From assembly GCA_031551755.1 (NCBI GenBank), contig JAVBNE010000017.1, forward strand, positions 1 to 46,967: DNA of 46,967 nt. The letters run 5' to 3'. This document shows, piece by piece, positions 1-7,386 of this stretch (its first letter is position 1; every line of letters starts with the position of its first letter). The stretch is from JAVBMU01 sp031551755 (GTDB taxonomy: Bacteria > Actinomycetota > Actinomycetes > Actinomycetales > Cellulomonadaceae). The notes below the pieces were generated by a model that made no database searches, had not been told where the DNA came from, and worked only from the letters and a program-made list of their open reading frames with translations. The position numbers and the translations under genes were made by a program.

Positions 1-58
1 AGGCTGGTCAGGCGGCACTTTTGGTGACGTCAGACCAGCCCGGGGTGGTACATGGAGA

Positions 59-77
59 CCCCTGTTCGAACAAGGGG
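59..77 (-). terminator. Hairpin downstream of tRNA-His
   Basis: CCCC, then the 10-bp palindrome TGTTCGAACA, then A and GGGG form a compact hairpin eight bases beyond the 3' end of the minus-strand tRNA-His. There is no long T run, as is usual in high-GC actinobacteria. It is probably the tRNA terminator or a processing barrier. Confidence 0.45.
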
Positions 78-84
78 CGGATGG

Positions 85-158
85 GGTGGCTAACGGGACT
101 TGAACCCGCGACCCCCTGGACCACAACCAGGTGCTCTACCAGCTGAGCTATACCCACC
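85..158 (-). tRNA. tRNA-His (GTG anticodon)
   Basis: The minus strand folds as a full cloverleaf: D arm GCTC...GAGC, anticodon arm CCTGG-TTGTGGT-CCAGG with anticodon GTG, and T arm GCGGG-TTCAAGT-CCCGT. The extra 5' G at 158 (G-1) opposite discriminator C at 85 is the identity element of tRNA-His. CCA is not encoded. The acceptor arms GTGGGTA and TAGCCAC leave a G5-G68 mismatch, which is unusual. A TACACT -10 element lies about 45 bp upstream. Confidence 0.93.
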
Positions 159-203
159 ATGATCGGTGCCGGCGCGGATGCGCGAGGAGGCCGACCGTCG
201 AAA

Positions 204-209
204 AGTGTA
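204..209 (-). promoter_or_regulatory. -10 element of tRNA-His promoter
   Basis: TACACT on the minus strand lies 45 bp before the tRNA 5' end. The same hexamer sits 40 bp before the plus-strand tRNA-Pro. I see no clear -35 hexamer. Confidence 0.45.
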
Positions 210-224
210 CCTGGACCGAGGGGG

Positions 225-911
225 TCAGGACGAAGCGATTACGCCCCCGGGCGTCACCGGCGGTGTGACGGTGGCCACGTTTCGGGTTGTTGTCGCGACT
301 GTGGTGCGCTTGATCTCGGCGGCGACGGCCTTAGCGGCGGTGGAGTCCGGGCCGTCACCTGCCGGGAACAGGATCGAACGGTAGTACCGCAGCTCGTCGA
401 TGCTGTCGAGGATGTCGGCCAGGGCGCGGTGGCCACCGTTCTTCTCGGGGGAGGCGAAGTACACGCGCGGGTACCAGCGTCGTGCGAGTTCTTTGATCGA
501 CGACACATCGATGACGCGGTAGTGCAAGTGGCCGACCAGCTCAGGCATGTCGCGGTCGAGGAACGTCTTGTCGGTACCCACCGAGTTGCCCGCGAGGGGC
601 GCTTTTCGGGCATCCGGTACCCATTGGCGGATGTATGCGAGTACTTGCTCCTGTGCCTCGCCAAGGGTGACGCCGTTCGCCAGCTCGTCCAGTAGCCCGG
701 AGGTGGTGTGCATCGTTCGGACGAAGTCACCCATCTGCTCAAGTGCGGCTGGTGGCGGGGCGATGAGCACATCGACCCCCTCGCCGAGCACATTGAGGTC
801 GGAATCGGTGACGACGGCGGCGACCTCGACGAGCGCGTCAGCACCGAGGTCGAGGCCGGTCATCTCGCAGTCGACCCAGACGATGGGGTCAGTTGTGTTG
901 GCAGGACTCAC
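225..911 (-). CDS. orn: Oligoribonuclease (DEDDh 3'-5' exonuclease)
   Basis: Orn degrades 2-5 nt RNA fragments (including pGpG) to mononucleotides in the cytoplasm. The 228-aa product has all DEDDh motifs: Exo I WVDCEMTGLD with D14 and E16, Exo II NSVGTDKTFLDRDMPEL, and Exo III with the catalytic His in NGGHRALADILDSI. The length exceeds the usual ~180-200 aa because of a Thr/Val-rich tail of about 30 residues. The start is GTG at 911. It has no Shine-Dalgarno site and lies 6 nt after a TAGGCT -10 hexamer, so the mRNA is probably leaderless. The gene lies between tRNA-His and the FHA gene, a neighbourhood common in actinobacteria. Confidence 0.95.
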   Translation of the reverse strand: MSPANTTDPIVWVDCEMTGLDLGADALVEVAAVVTDSDLNVLGEGVDVLIAPPPAALEQMGDFVRTMHTTSGLLDELANGVTLGEAQEQVLAYIRQWVPDARKAPLAGNSVGTDKTFLDRDMPELVGHLHYRVIDVSSIKELARRWYPRVYFASPEKNGGHRALADILDSIDELRYYRSILFPAGDGPDSTAAKAVAAEIKRTTVATTTRNVATVTPPVTPGGVIASS

Positions 912-917
912 GCGCCC

Positions 918-923
918 AGCCTA
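918..923 (-). promoter_or_regulatory. -10 of leaderless orn promoter
   Basis: TAGGCT (minus strand) ends 6 nt before the GTG start of orn. It abuts the terminator hairpin of the FHA gene at 925-962, so one gene ends and the next begins within a few bases. Confidence 0.6.
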
Positions 924-924
924 G

Positions 925-962
925 GGGGTGTCGGCCCGCCGAGTGTGTCGGGCCGACACCCC
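925..962 (-). terminator. Strong terminator hairpin after the FHA gene
   Basis: GGGGTGTCGGCCCG at 925-938 and its perfect complement at 949-962 make a 14-bp stem with a 10-nt loop. It lies 12 bp past the stop codon of the FHA gene. No U tract follows. Confidence 0.7.
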
Positions 963-974
963 GAAGGGGCGAAA

Positions 975-2036
975 TCAGGCGGAGACGGGCTGTGCGGTAC
1001 GGATCAGGAGGCGGGTCCAGGCTCCGACGTAGATACAGCTGCCGTCCTCAAGGGAGCGCCTCTCGCCGGGGGGCACCGGGGTCAGCGGCAACTCGCCGCC
1101 GGGGTGTCGGACGAACGTCCCGTTGGCTGACCCGAGGTCGGTCACCCACCACTTCGTGCCATCCGTAGTCAACTCGCAGTGGCGCCGTGAGACACCCGTG
1201 TCGGCGCCGCAGTCGACCTGTGGACGAATCCCACGCGAGCGTGACGGACGACCCACCAGGATGTTGCTTCCCTGCAGCACGACCACACCAGGTTCCGTGA
1301 GCGCCGGCATCGACTCCTCGGACTGCTGGAGGGCGTACCAGTCCGGGTCGGTCCAAATCTCGATTACCCATGGCAGGCCGACAGGCTTCGTCGGTGTGGC
1401 GGTCGCGGGCGGAGCAGCGGGCGGGGCGACTTGGGGCGTGACTCGGGTCGGTGGCGTCCCTTCGTCCGCAGCAGGTTCTTCGGAGGGCTCCGTCGGGGGA
1501 GCCGGTGCCGCGGGCTCCACGTTCGTGTCGGTTGTGGCGGCTGACGGTGCAGCCGTGGGCGGGGTCTGCGTCGCGAGGGCGGCTGTGGCAGCGGCCGGCT
1601 CTACATCACCGTCGTCCGCCGGGGTGTCGTCGGTTGCGGGAGAGGCCGCGGCGCTTTCAACCGGGGCTGAAGGAGTCTCAGTCGCCGGAGTGGCTGCGGC
1701 GGCAGGCTGCGCATCGGTGGTGGAGGGAGTGGCCGTTGGTGCCTGCGCCGTGGGATCCAGAGCCTCGGGCGGTGCCACGGCTGGTGGTGCGAATGCCGAC
1801 GTAGCCATTGGGGCAGCGGGCGGCGGGGGTGCCGTGGCTGGGGCAGTCGGCGGCGGGGGTGCCGTTGGGACTCCGGTGATTGGCGGGGGTGCCGCAGGAA
1901 CTCCGGTGATCGGCGGCGGTGGGACCTCTTCCTGCGCTGCGGACTCCTGGGCGGACGGCAATGCCTGCACTCCGGGGGGCGGACTGGCCAGGCGCGGTGC
2001 GTTGGCCTGTTCGACCTCGTCGGGCGACTCTGCCAT
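975..2036 (-). CDS. FHA-domain protein with Pro/Ala-rich N-terminus
   Basis: FHA domains bind phosphothreonine peptides. The C-terminal ~110 of 353 residues are a clear FHA domain: GRPSRSRG, then GVSRRHCEL, then DLGSANGTFV. The Ser, His and Asn expected to contact the phosphopeptide are all present. The first ~230 residues are low-complexity Pro/Ala/Thr, including a 30-bp DNA repeat that encodes PPPITGVP-type units. I chose ATG 2036 because AAAGGAG lies 8 nt upstream; an in-frame upstream start lacks such a site. It follows the PP2C gene by 29 bp, so the two are probably one operon that reads and erases Ser/Thr phosphorylation. No kinase gene lies in this window. Confidence 0.88.
   Translation of the reverse strand: MAESPDEVEQANAPRLASPPPGVQALPSAQESAAQEEVPPPPITGVPAAPPPITGVPTAPPPPTAPATAPPPPAAPMATSAFAPPAVAPPEALDPTAQAPTATPSTTDAQPAAAATPATETPSAPVESAAASPATDDTPADDGDVEPAAATAALATQTPPTAAPSAATTDTNVEPAAPAPPTEPSEEPAADEGTPPTRVTPQVAPPAAPPATATPTKPVGLPWVIEIWTDPDWYALQQSEESMPALTEPGVVVLQGSNILVGRPSRSRGIRPQVDCGADTGVSRRHCELTTDGTKWWVTDLGSANGTFVRHPGGELPLTPVPPGERRSLEDGSCIYVGAWTRLLIRTAQPVSA
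1811..1923. repeat. Four degenerate 30-bp tandem repeats in the FHA gene
   Basis: Units begin near 1811, 1841, 1871 and 1901, each holding GGCGG(C)GGGGGTGCCG-like cores. They encode ten-residue Pro-rich units on the minus strand. The last two copies are nearly identical. The linker probably varies in length between strains. Confidence 0.75.
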
Positions 2037-2065
2037 GGGTGGTTCTCCTTTGGGCGCAGTCAGAA

Positions 2066-2998
2066 TCACGGATTGGCCGACGTCAGTGTGTCGGCACCGA
2101 CAAATAGGCTATCCGGTTCTTCGTGCCACTCGAACCGTGCGAGGGCCACGGTGATGTTGTCGCGACCCCCTTGAGCGTTCGCCCATCGGACCAGACCTGC
2201 TGCTATATCGGTGCTCCGAGAGCCGTTGAGCGTTACCGATTCACGGAAGACCTGGGCCAGGTCGGCCCCTGTCGGGCAGTAGTTCCACAGACCGTCGGAA
2301 CAGATCAGCACCCATCCGGATTCGGTGGGCAGCATGGATGCCGTCCGGGCTGTCACCGCTGGCGCGTCGGGACCGATCCAGCGGGTGATCGAATGGGCCT
2401 GGGGGGCGGATCGGGCGATGGCGGGGGGTGTGCCCGCCGCGATCGCCGCCTGCGCCCAAGAGTCATCGACCGTGAGCTGGCAGGCATCGCCGGTATCCGG
2501 CACCCAATACGCCCGCGAGTCCCCGATCCAGCCAACGACGACCGCTGCCGCATCCACGACGGCGGCGACGAGAGTGCACGATGGCGGGTTGTCGGGATCA
2601 GCGCCGGCGAGTGTTCCAGTGAGTTCGGTCACTGCCCTATTGGCCGCGACGGTGGCCTGCCGAAGCCGAGTCGACCAGGACTCCAGCCGTTCGGCGAGAT
2701 TGGCGCTGGGGGGTTGATCTGGCTTTACCGCCCCGGCGGTCAGGACACCGAGTGCCTCGGAGGCGGCCGATTGACTGGCCAGATCGGAGGATGGGGCCGA
2801 CGACACGCCGTCGCAGACGACGAGCGCGGCGAAACTCCCTGGTTCCGGTAGGGCAGCGACCGCAAGGGCGTCTTCGTTCCGGCGATGTCGTTGCCCTCGG
2901 TCGGTCGCCCCGCCGGCCCACCAGGTCGCGGCGGCAAACCGTCGATCGTCGCCGTGATCGCTCGCGCGTGAACCGGCGGAATGCTCTGGATCCGGCAT
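2066..2998 (-). CDS. PP2C-family Ser/Thr protein phosphatase
   Basis: This is a metal-dependent phosphatase of the PPM/PP2C fold, 310 aa. Motifs in order are GQRHRRNEDA (N41-E42-D43), VVCDGVSS (metal-binding D63), WIGDSRAYW, CSDGLWNY and GGRDNITVAL (metal-binding D). The product lacks a membrane segment, unlike PstP, so it is probably soluble. The start is ATG 2998, with GAGGG 8 nt upstream. The open frame continues upstream to 3751, but that part is antisense to the 3236 gene and lacks PP2C features. It ends 29 bp before the FHA gene on the same strand and is probably cotranscribed with it. Confidence 0.92.
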   Translation of the reverse strand: MPDPEHSAGSRASDHGDDRRFAAATWWAGGATDRGQRHRRNEDALAVAALPEPGSFAALVVCDGVSSAPSSDLASQSAASEALGVLTAGAVKPDQPPSANLAERLESWSTRLRQATVAANRAVTELTGTLAGADPDNPPSCTLVAAVVDAAAVVVGWIGDSRAYWVPDTGDACQLTVDDSWAQAAIAAGTPPAIARSAPQAHSITRWIGPDAPAVTARTASMLPTESGWVLICSDGLWNYCPTGADLAQVFRESVTLNGSRSTDIAAGLVRWANAQGGRDNITVALARFEWHEEPDSLFVGADTLTSANP

Positions 2999-3222
2999 CG
3001 GCGTCCCTCGTCTTTGTGGACCGCGGCTGTGTGCACCTCGGTGGAGAGTCTGAGCACTCCGGCCCGACCGTGAAGGCTCTGGCCACTTGCATGCTCGGGT
3101 GTGTGCAAGCGTAGCGAACGGCAGTCCTGGCCGAGGTGCGACTGTCGAGGTTGAGCGGAACCCGGCGAAGAAGAGCGGACGGGTCCGGACCGGTCTTGCC
3201 CGACGAGTCCGGACGGTCGTTT

Positions 3223-3228
3223 TAGGAT
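3223..3228 (+). promoter_or_regulatory. -10 of leaderless promoter
   Basis: TAGGAT ends 7 nt before ATG 3236, and no Shine-Dalgarno sequence can fit. The 237-bp divergent spacer 2999-3235 must also hold the PP2C promoter, which I could not identify. Confidence 0.6.
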
Positions 3229-3235
3229 CAGCCGT

Positions 3236-4252
3236 ATGGGAAATGTGGCGGGGGACTCGCTGTACGCGGTCTCCTACCGGCCAGCGTGGGGCGCCGTTGC
3301 TGGACCGCTGGGACATCTGGTGGTTCGCCGCCTCGACGATCACCAGATCGTGATGGAGGTTCCAGCCTCGAGCGAGCGGGAGGCGCGTGCGCTGCTCGCT
3401 CGTGCCGAGACGGAAGTACGCGGCCCAGCGGAGGTATTCGAAAGTCTGTGGGGCATCGGCGCTGAGGTGGCCGCGGATCCCGGCCCTGATGTCGCTCGGC
3501 CTACCGTCACGGCTCCGGCGGCGCGCGCCCGGGACATGGGTGAACGAGTACTGGCGGCTGATGGCCGGTTCACGGTGTTCCCGGACCCCGCGGAAGTGTT
3601 TGTCGCCGAGCAACCCTGGCTTACCCGGCTGCTGCATCCGCTGGTGCACATCGATCTCGCCGCGATCGATCCCACGTGGAGGGGGCGCGTACCACTGTTG
3701 AGTCCGGTCGAGCCCGAGGAGGGCTTGCTGGGTGAGACGACGGGCGCACACGGGAACGACTATGCGTGCGTGAACTGGCTCTCGTTCCGCGCGGACACCG
3801 GCGGCCGCTGGCGGTTCCTCGGTGATCGGCGGTTGTTCGCGCTCGAGGGAGCCGAAGAGCGTGGCCTGACGGGGTTATCGACCCTCTATGCCGCTGCGGA
3901 GGCCGAGTTCGTCGGATCCCGTGAGCGCTGGGTCCGGCTGGGTGCCCTCGTGTGGGGTGACGAAACCGACCTGATCCGCCAGAGGGAGGGGTGGGGTGGC
4001 GATGTTGCGATCATCGATCAGCTCGGTGGCGATCCTGGCTACGGCAACTGGACGGAGTTCCCGCCGCCGCCCGCGTTCACCCTCGAGACCGCCGACCCAC
4101 TCGTGCCGATCCTGCGTCTGGCGGACGGGCGGCCGTTCCGTTTCGTTGCGGCGACCGCGGGATACCCCTGGCGGCGTCGGGGCGCCGACGCGATCCTGCT
4201 GTTCTTCGAGCCCGACACCCGCACGGCGGCGATCACCTTCGACTGGAGCTGA
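3236..4252 (+). CDS. Hypothetical protein, possible YwqG/DUF1963-like C-terminus
   Basis: The 338-aa product is soluble, acidic, rich in Trp and Pro, and lacks a signal peptide. I do not recognise it firmly. The segment IDQLGGDPGYGNW (about residues 260-272), followed by a beta-rich end LLFFEPDTRTAAITFDWS, recalls the GG-x-P and terminal strands of YwqG/DUF1963 proteins, but this is weak. The N-terminal third has a helix of alternating charge (residues ~45-70). It is the first gene of a three-gene plus-strand block: the next ATG is 3 bp past its stop. Transcription is probably leaderless from the TAGGAT box. Confidence 0.75.
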   Translation: MGNVAGDSLYAVSYRPAWGAVAGPLGHLVVRRLDDHQIVMEVPASSEREARALLARAETEVRGPAEVFESLWGIGAEVAADPGPDVARPTVTAPAARARDMGERVLAADGRFTVFPDPAEVFVAEQPWLTRLLHPLVHIDLAAIDPTWRGRVPLLSPVEPEEGLLGETTGAHGNDYACVNWLSFRADTGGRWRFLGDRRLFALEGAEERGLTGLSTLYAAAEAEFVGSRERWVRLGALVWGDETDLIRQREGWGGDVAIIDQLGGDPGYGNWTEFPPPPAFTLETADPLVPILRLADGRPFRFVAATAGYPWRRRGADAILLFFEPDTRTAAITFDWS

Positions 4253-4255
4253 GGC

Positions 4256-5092
4256 ATGAGCGATCCGGGCGTGACACGCGCCGTTGTGATCCTGCGGGAG
4301 GCTCCATCCGCGTCGACGTTGATGACGGTGCACCGCGTGCTCGGTCTCGGGCTGGCAGAGATCAGGCACCGGGTCGCTACCGGGGCCGCGCTCGTGGATG
4401 TCGCACTGTTCGGCAACGACCACGTGGAGGTCGACCGGTTGTTGCGCACGTTGCTGAGGGAGCTCGACGGTCTCGACCTCGCAGTGCACGTCTGCGTCGG
4501 AGACGATGAACCTGGCCCGGACTCCCACGAGACCCCAGAGACGCTCCGCAGCATCCTCGACGCGCACGAATCACGCTCGCTGCCGGATCCCGCGCTTATT
4601 CCTGAGCCCGTCACCGAGCTGGTTGACGTGATCGCCCCGGCCGTTCGTCGTGCGGTCGCGGGCCTGCATGCCGAGCACTCGGCGGACTTCTGCGTGTACG
4701 CGTTGGTCACTACCGGCGAGGCGCTGCGGCCCTATCTGACCGCAACCGTGCATGGTGTGAATCCGTGGGATCTCGCCGAAGGTCCGTACGCGATCGTCGG
4801 CGACGAATGGCTCGCGATGACGGAACCGGCGTTCGCCGCGCGTGGTGACCTCCATCAGATGGACGCCGCGACCGCTGACCGCGAGTACTGGGCACGGTTG
4901 GCATCGATGGAAGCGGCCTTGTGCCGACTGGATGACGAAGGACTCTTCGGTACCGGGACTGAGCGGGAGTGGGTGCTCTTGCTGGTGACGACGATGCCGC
5001 CCGATGAGACCGACGCGGAGTTCGCTCGACGCCTCAACCCCCCAGGGCCGCTACTCGATGCATGGCTGGCCGAAGCCGCGGAAGGAGCATGA
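4256..5092 (+). CDS. Hypothetical protein: L7/L12-like N-terminus, DUF4303-like C-terminus
   Basis: The 278-aa product appears to have two parts. Residues ~10-80 (MTVHRVLGLGLAEIRHRV, then VDRLLRTLLRELDGLDLAV) follow the pattern of the ribosomal L7/L12 C-terminal domain, VxxVRxxTGLGLxEAKxxV followed by a helix and a strand. Residues ~120-270 (SADFCVYALVTTGEALRPYL ... GDEWLAM) resemble DUF4303, a family of unknown function. Both assignments rest on motif memory. The start ATG has GGAG about 8 nt upstream, inside the end of the previous gene, so translation is coupled. Confidence 0.72.
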   Translation: MSDPGVTRAVVILREAPSASTLMTVHRVLGLGLAEIRHRVATGAALVDVALFGNDHVEVDRLLRTLLRELDGLDLAVHVCVGDDEPGPDSHETPETLRSILDAHESRSLPDPALIPEPVTELVDVIAPAVRRAVAGLHAEHSADFCVYALVTTGEALRPYLTATVHGVNPWDLAEGPYAIVGDEWLAMTEPAFAARGDLHQMDAATADREYWARLASMEAALCRLDDEGLFGTGTEREWVLLLVTTMPPDETDAEFARRLNPPGPLLDAWLAEAAEGA

Positions 5093-5167
5093 GCGTGAGG
5101 GCCGAGGGCGGATTGTGGGATTCTGGTGGTAACGGAACACGTTCATCCTCAGGAGGAGGACCGGAGC

Positions 5168-5485
5168 ATGACGACCGCCAGGATCGAGGCCAGCCCCGCC
5201 GGAATCCGGGTGGTCTACGACCACGCAGGAGCGATCGAGGTCCCATGGCATGACGTCGTCGAGGTGCACGCGTATGCGGTCGACGCGATCACACATCAGC
5301 TGCGCTATCTCGAGTTCACCTTCGAGAACGGTGGGTCAGTGGAGGTCAACGACCGTCAGGACGGTTGGGGCGCGCTTCTCGACGCCATCGGGCGGCATCT
5401 CGACCTGCGCTGTGCGGACCTCTACGCGGCTGTCGATGCGCTCACCCCGCACACGGGTGAGCTGCTCATCGCCAAGCGCGGGTGA
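5168..5485 (+). CDS. Small hypothetical protein, beta-rich
   Basis: The 105-aa product is soluble and acidic, with no family recognised. Strands such as GIRVVYDHAGAIEVPWHDVV and LEFTFENGGSVEVND suggest a PH-like or SH3-like beta fold: a domain that senses a residue pair W-H-D-V followed by a short helix. ATG 5168 is preceded by AGGAGGAGGA about 8 nt upstream, better than the upstream in-frame GTG. The 75-bp gap from the previous gene has no obvious terminator, so it is probably the third gene of the 3236 operon. Confidence 0.7.
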   Translation: MTTARIEASPAGIRVVYDHAGAIEVPWHDVVEVHAYAVDAITHQLRYLEFTFENGGSVEVNDRQDGWGALLDAIGRHLDLRCADLYAAVDALTPHTGELLIAKRG

Positions 5486-5516
5486 CCTCCGCTGGCGTGG
5501 CTGACAGCATCTTGGG

Positions 5517-5589
<73 letters not shown>

Positions 5590-5698
5590 GTGAACGACAT
5601 CGTAAGGGGATGGGTGGCATTCGGTACAGACGAATCCCGTCGCGCTATCGCATTAGTCGAAAATCATCACAAGAGGGGCGGCGCGCCCACGCAGGTGT

Positions 5699-5727
5699 TT
5701 GGACTCGCCAGTTCCAGCCGTCAGTAT
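5699..5727 (+). promoter_or_regulatory. Promoter of the first GTPase pair (TTGGAC-N17-CAGTAT)
   Basis: TTGGAC at 5699-5704 and CAGTAT at 5722-5727 are separated by exactly 17 bp. The GTG start at 5734 follows 6 nt after the -10. It is the only leaderless promoter in the window with a near-consensus -35. Confidence 0.65.
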
Positions 5728-5733
5728 TAGTCC

Positions 5734-7386
5734 GTGAGACTCCCCGATGCTGCCGCTCAGCCTGCGCGCGCCCGTGGCGCAATCGGCTCCGACGCGCCGG
5801 ATGGAATTGGCACAACCGTCTATGACGTGGCGAGGGATCTGCGCAGGGATGTCGCGGAAGTCGGTTTCCCCCTCGACATCGAGGGATCCGCTGAGGCCGA
5901 GGCATCCAGGGAGCGCCTGCTCATCCAACTCGACGAGCACCTCCTCCCGCGGCTGAAGGAGCTGTCCTCGCCCGCGGTCGTCGTCATCGCCGGGTCCACC
6001 GGCGCGGGCAAGTCCACGCTCTACAACTCCTTGCTGGGCGAGGAGGTCTCGGCGGCCGGTGTGCTGCGCCCCACCACGCGCCAGCCGGTCTTCGCCTACA
6101 ACCCGGCCGATGCCGAGGTGCTCGTCCACGGCCCGACCACGGCCCTGGCGCGGGTGGTCGAACATGAGGCGGTCCCACGCGGAATCGCCATGCTGGATGC
6201 CCCCGATCTCGACTCACTGATCGCGGAGAACCGCGAGACGGCCACATTGCTCCTCGAGGCCGCTGATCTGTGGCTCTTCGTCACCACGGCCGCCCGTTAC
6301 GGCGACGCTTTGCCCTGGGCGACGTTGAAACGCGCCATGGAACGCGGCGCCAGTGTCGCGATGGTGCTCAACCGGGTGCCCAAGGAGAACCTGACCACCA
6401 TCCGGGCAGATTTGGCCAACCGGCTGCGGGAACACGACATGAGCGGAGCCCCGCTGTTCGTCATCCCGGATGTGGGGCCGCACGAAGGCCTGCTCGACCC
6501 CAAGGACACCGCGCCGATCGCCCGTTGGATGTCGATGCTCGCAGGTCCGGATCGGTCGAGGTCGATCGTTGTCCGGACGCTGAAAGGCGCGCTGGGTGCG
6601 CTGCCGTCTTGGGTGTCGCACGTCGCCAGTGAGGTAGAGGCCCAGATTTCCGCCGCCGAGGCATTGCGGACCGGGGTGACCAGGGTGGTGCCCGAAGCCG
6701 AAGATGAGGCGCGTTCCGTCATCCTGGCCGGGCGTACTGCTCATGGGTCGTTGGCTGCGCGCTGGGGGCAGGTGGCCTCTGCGAGCGGGATGGACCGGGT
6801 CAAGGTCCGCGGTGGTGTGGCCCGCAGTACCCGCCGCCGGGGGCGCCAGCGGGATGAGGCGATGGCCCCCCTGTATGACGAGGCCATCACGGCCGCGGTC
6901 CGGATGCTGGTGGCGGCAGGTGTCCTGGGGGAGGACGCCGCCTTGGGGGCGCTGGAGAACCCGGTTATCCCGGGTGCGGGCTCGATTCTGCCCGACCACG
7001 AGAAAGTCGTGGGCCGGCGTGAGTCCGACGCGCGCGAACACGCGGGGCAATGGGCAGAGCTGGCCGATCGAGCGGCCGCCGCGCTGGCGAATGAAGGCCG
7101 CGCGGGTGAGGGGGCGGCTCGTAGTTTCGGTGGTCATGGCCTGGCTGCTTTACTGCTGACCGCAGCCGCCGGACTGGACGAGGCATCCCGCCTGGTCGAG
7201 TCCACCCTGGGTGAGCCTGGCCTGGAGGCCGTCGACTCCCTGCGCACCGAACTCGCCGACCACGCTGCCTTCATGGTGCGACAGGAAGCGCGGGACCTAC
7301 TCGCCGCACTCGAACGACCCGAACTGGCCGCCGACGCGGATTCCGGCTTACGGCTGCGACTGGCAGAGCTGAGGAGGCTCATGTGA
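5734..7386 (+). CDS. Dynamin-like GTPase A (soluble partner of pair 1)
   Basis: This is a 550-aa P-loop GTPase of the bacterial dynamin type. G1 is GSTGAGKST (87-95). G2 is LRPTTRQP (111-118), a motif shared with the other three GTPases here. G3 is DAPDLDS (155-161), with Asp in place of the usual Gly of DxPG. G4 is LNRVPKE, a degenerate form of NKxD. A long helical region follows. Where paralogue C (11489) has a ~45-residue hydrophobic stretch, A keeps only a short one (about 465-480), so it may be a peripheral partner. The start is GTG 5734. The stop overlaps the GTG of gene B by 4 nt, so the two are translationally coupled. Such proteins act in membrane fission or fusion; the role here is unknown. 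Confidence 0.85.
   Translation: MRLPDAAAQPARARGAIGSDAPDGIGTTVYDVARDLRRDVAEVGFPLDIEGSAEAEASRERLLIQLDEHLLPRLKELSSPAVVVIAGSTGAGKSTLYNSLLGEEVSAAGVLRPTTRQPVFAYNPADAEVLVHGPTTALARVVEHEAVPRGIAMLDAPDLDSLIAENRETATLLLEAADLWLFVTTAARYGDALPWATLKRAMERGASVAMVLNRVPKENLTTIRADLANRLREHDMSGAPLFVIPDVGPHEGLLDPKDTAPIARWMSMLAGPDRSRSIVVRTLKGALGALPSWVSHVASEVEAQISAAEALRTGVTRVVPEAEDEARSVILAGRTAHGSLAARWGQVASASGMDRVKVRGGVARSTRRRGRQRDEAMAPLYDEAITAAVRMLVAAGVLGEDAALGALENPVIPGAGSILPDHEKVVGRRESDAREHAGQWAELADRAAAALANEGRAGEGAARSFGGHGLAALLLTAAAGLDEASRLVESTLGEPGLEAVDSLRTELADHAAFMVRQEARDLLAALERPELAADADSGLRLRLAELRRLM

Noticed and set aside
2..40. 8-bp inverted repeat GGCTGGTC/GACCAGCC at the window start
   Set aside because: The 23-nt loop and the lack of context at the window edge make it uninterpretable.
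1123..2154. 343-aa plus-strand ORF rich in Gly/Val/Ala
   Set aside because: It mirrors the low-complexity FHA gene on the opposite strand and lacks a plausible fold or start site.
2999..3751. N-terminal extension of the PP2C frame (to 561 aa)
   Set aside because: It is antisense to the 3236 gene, shows no PP2C features, and the ATG at 2998 has a good GAGGG site.
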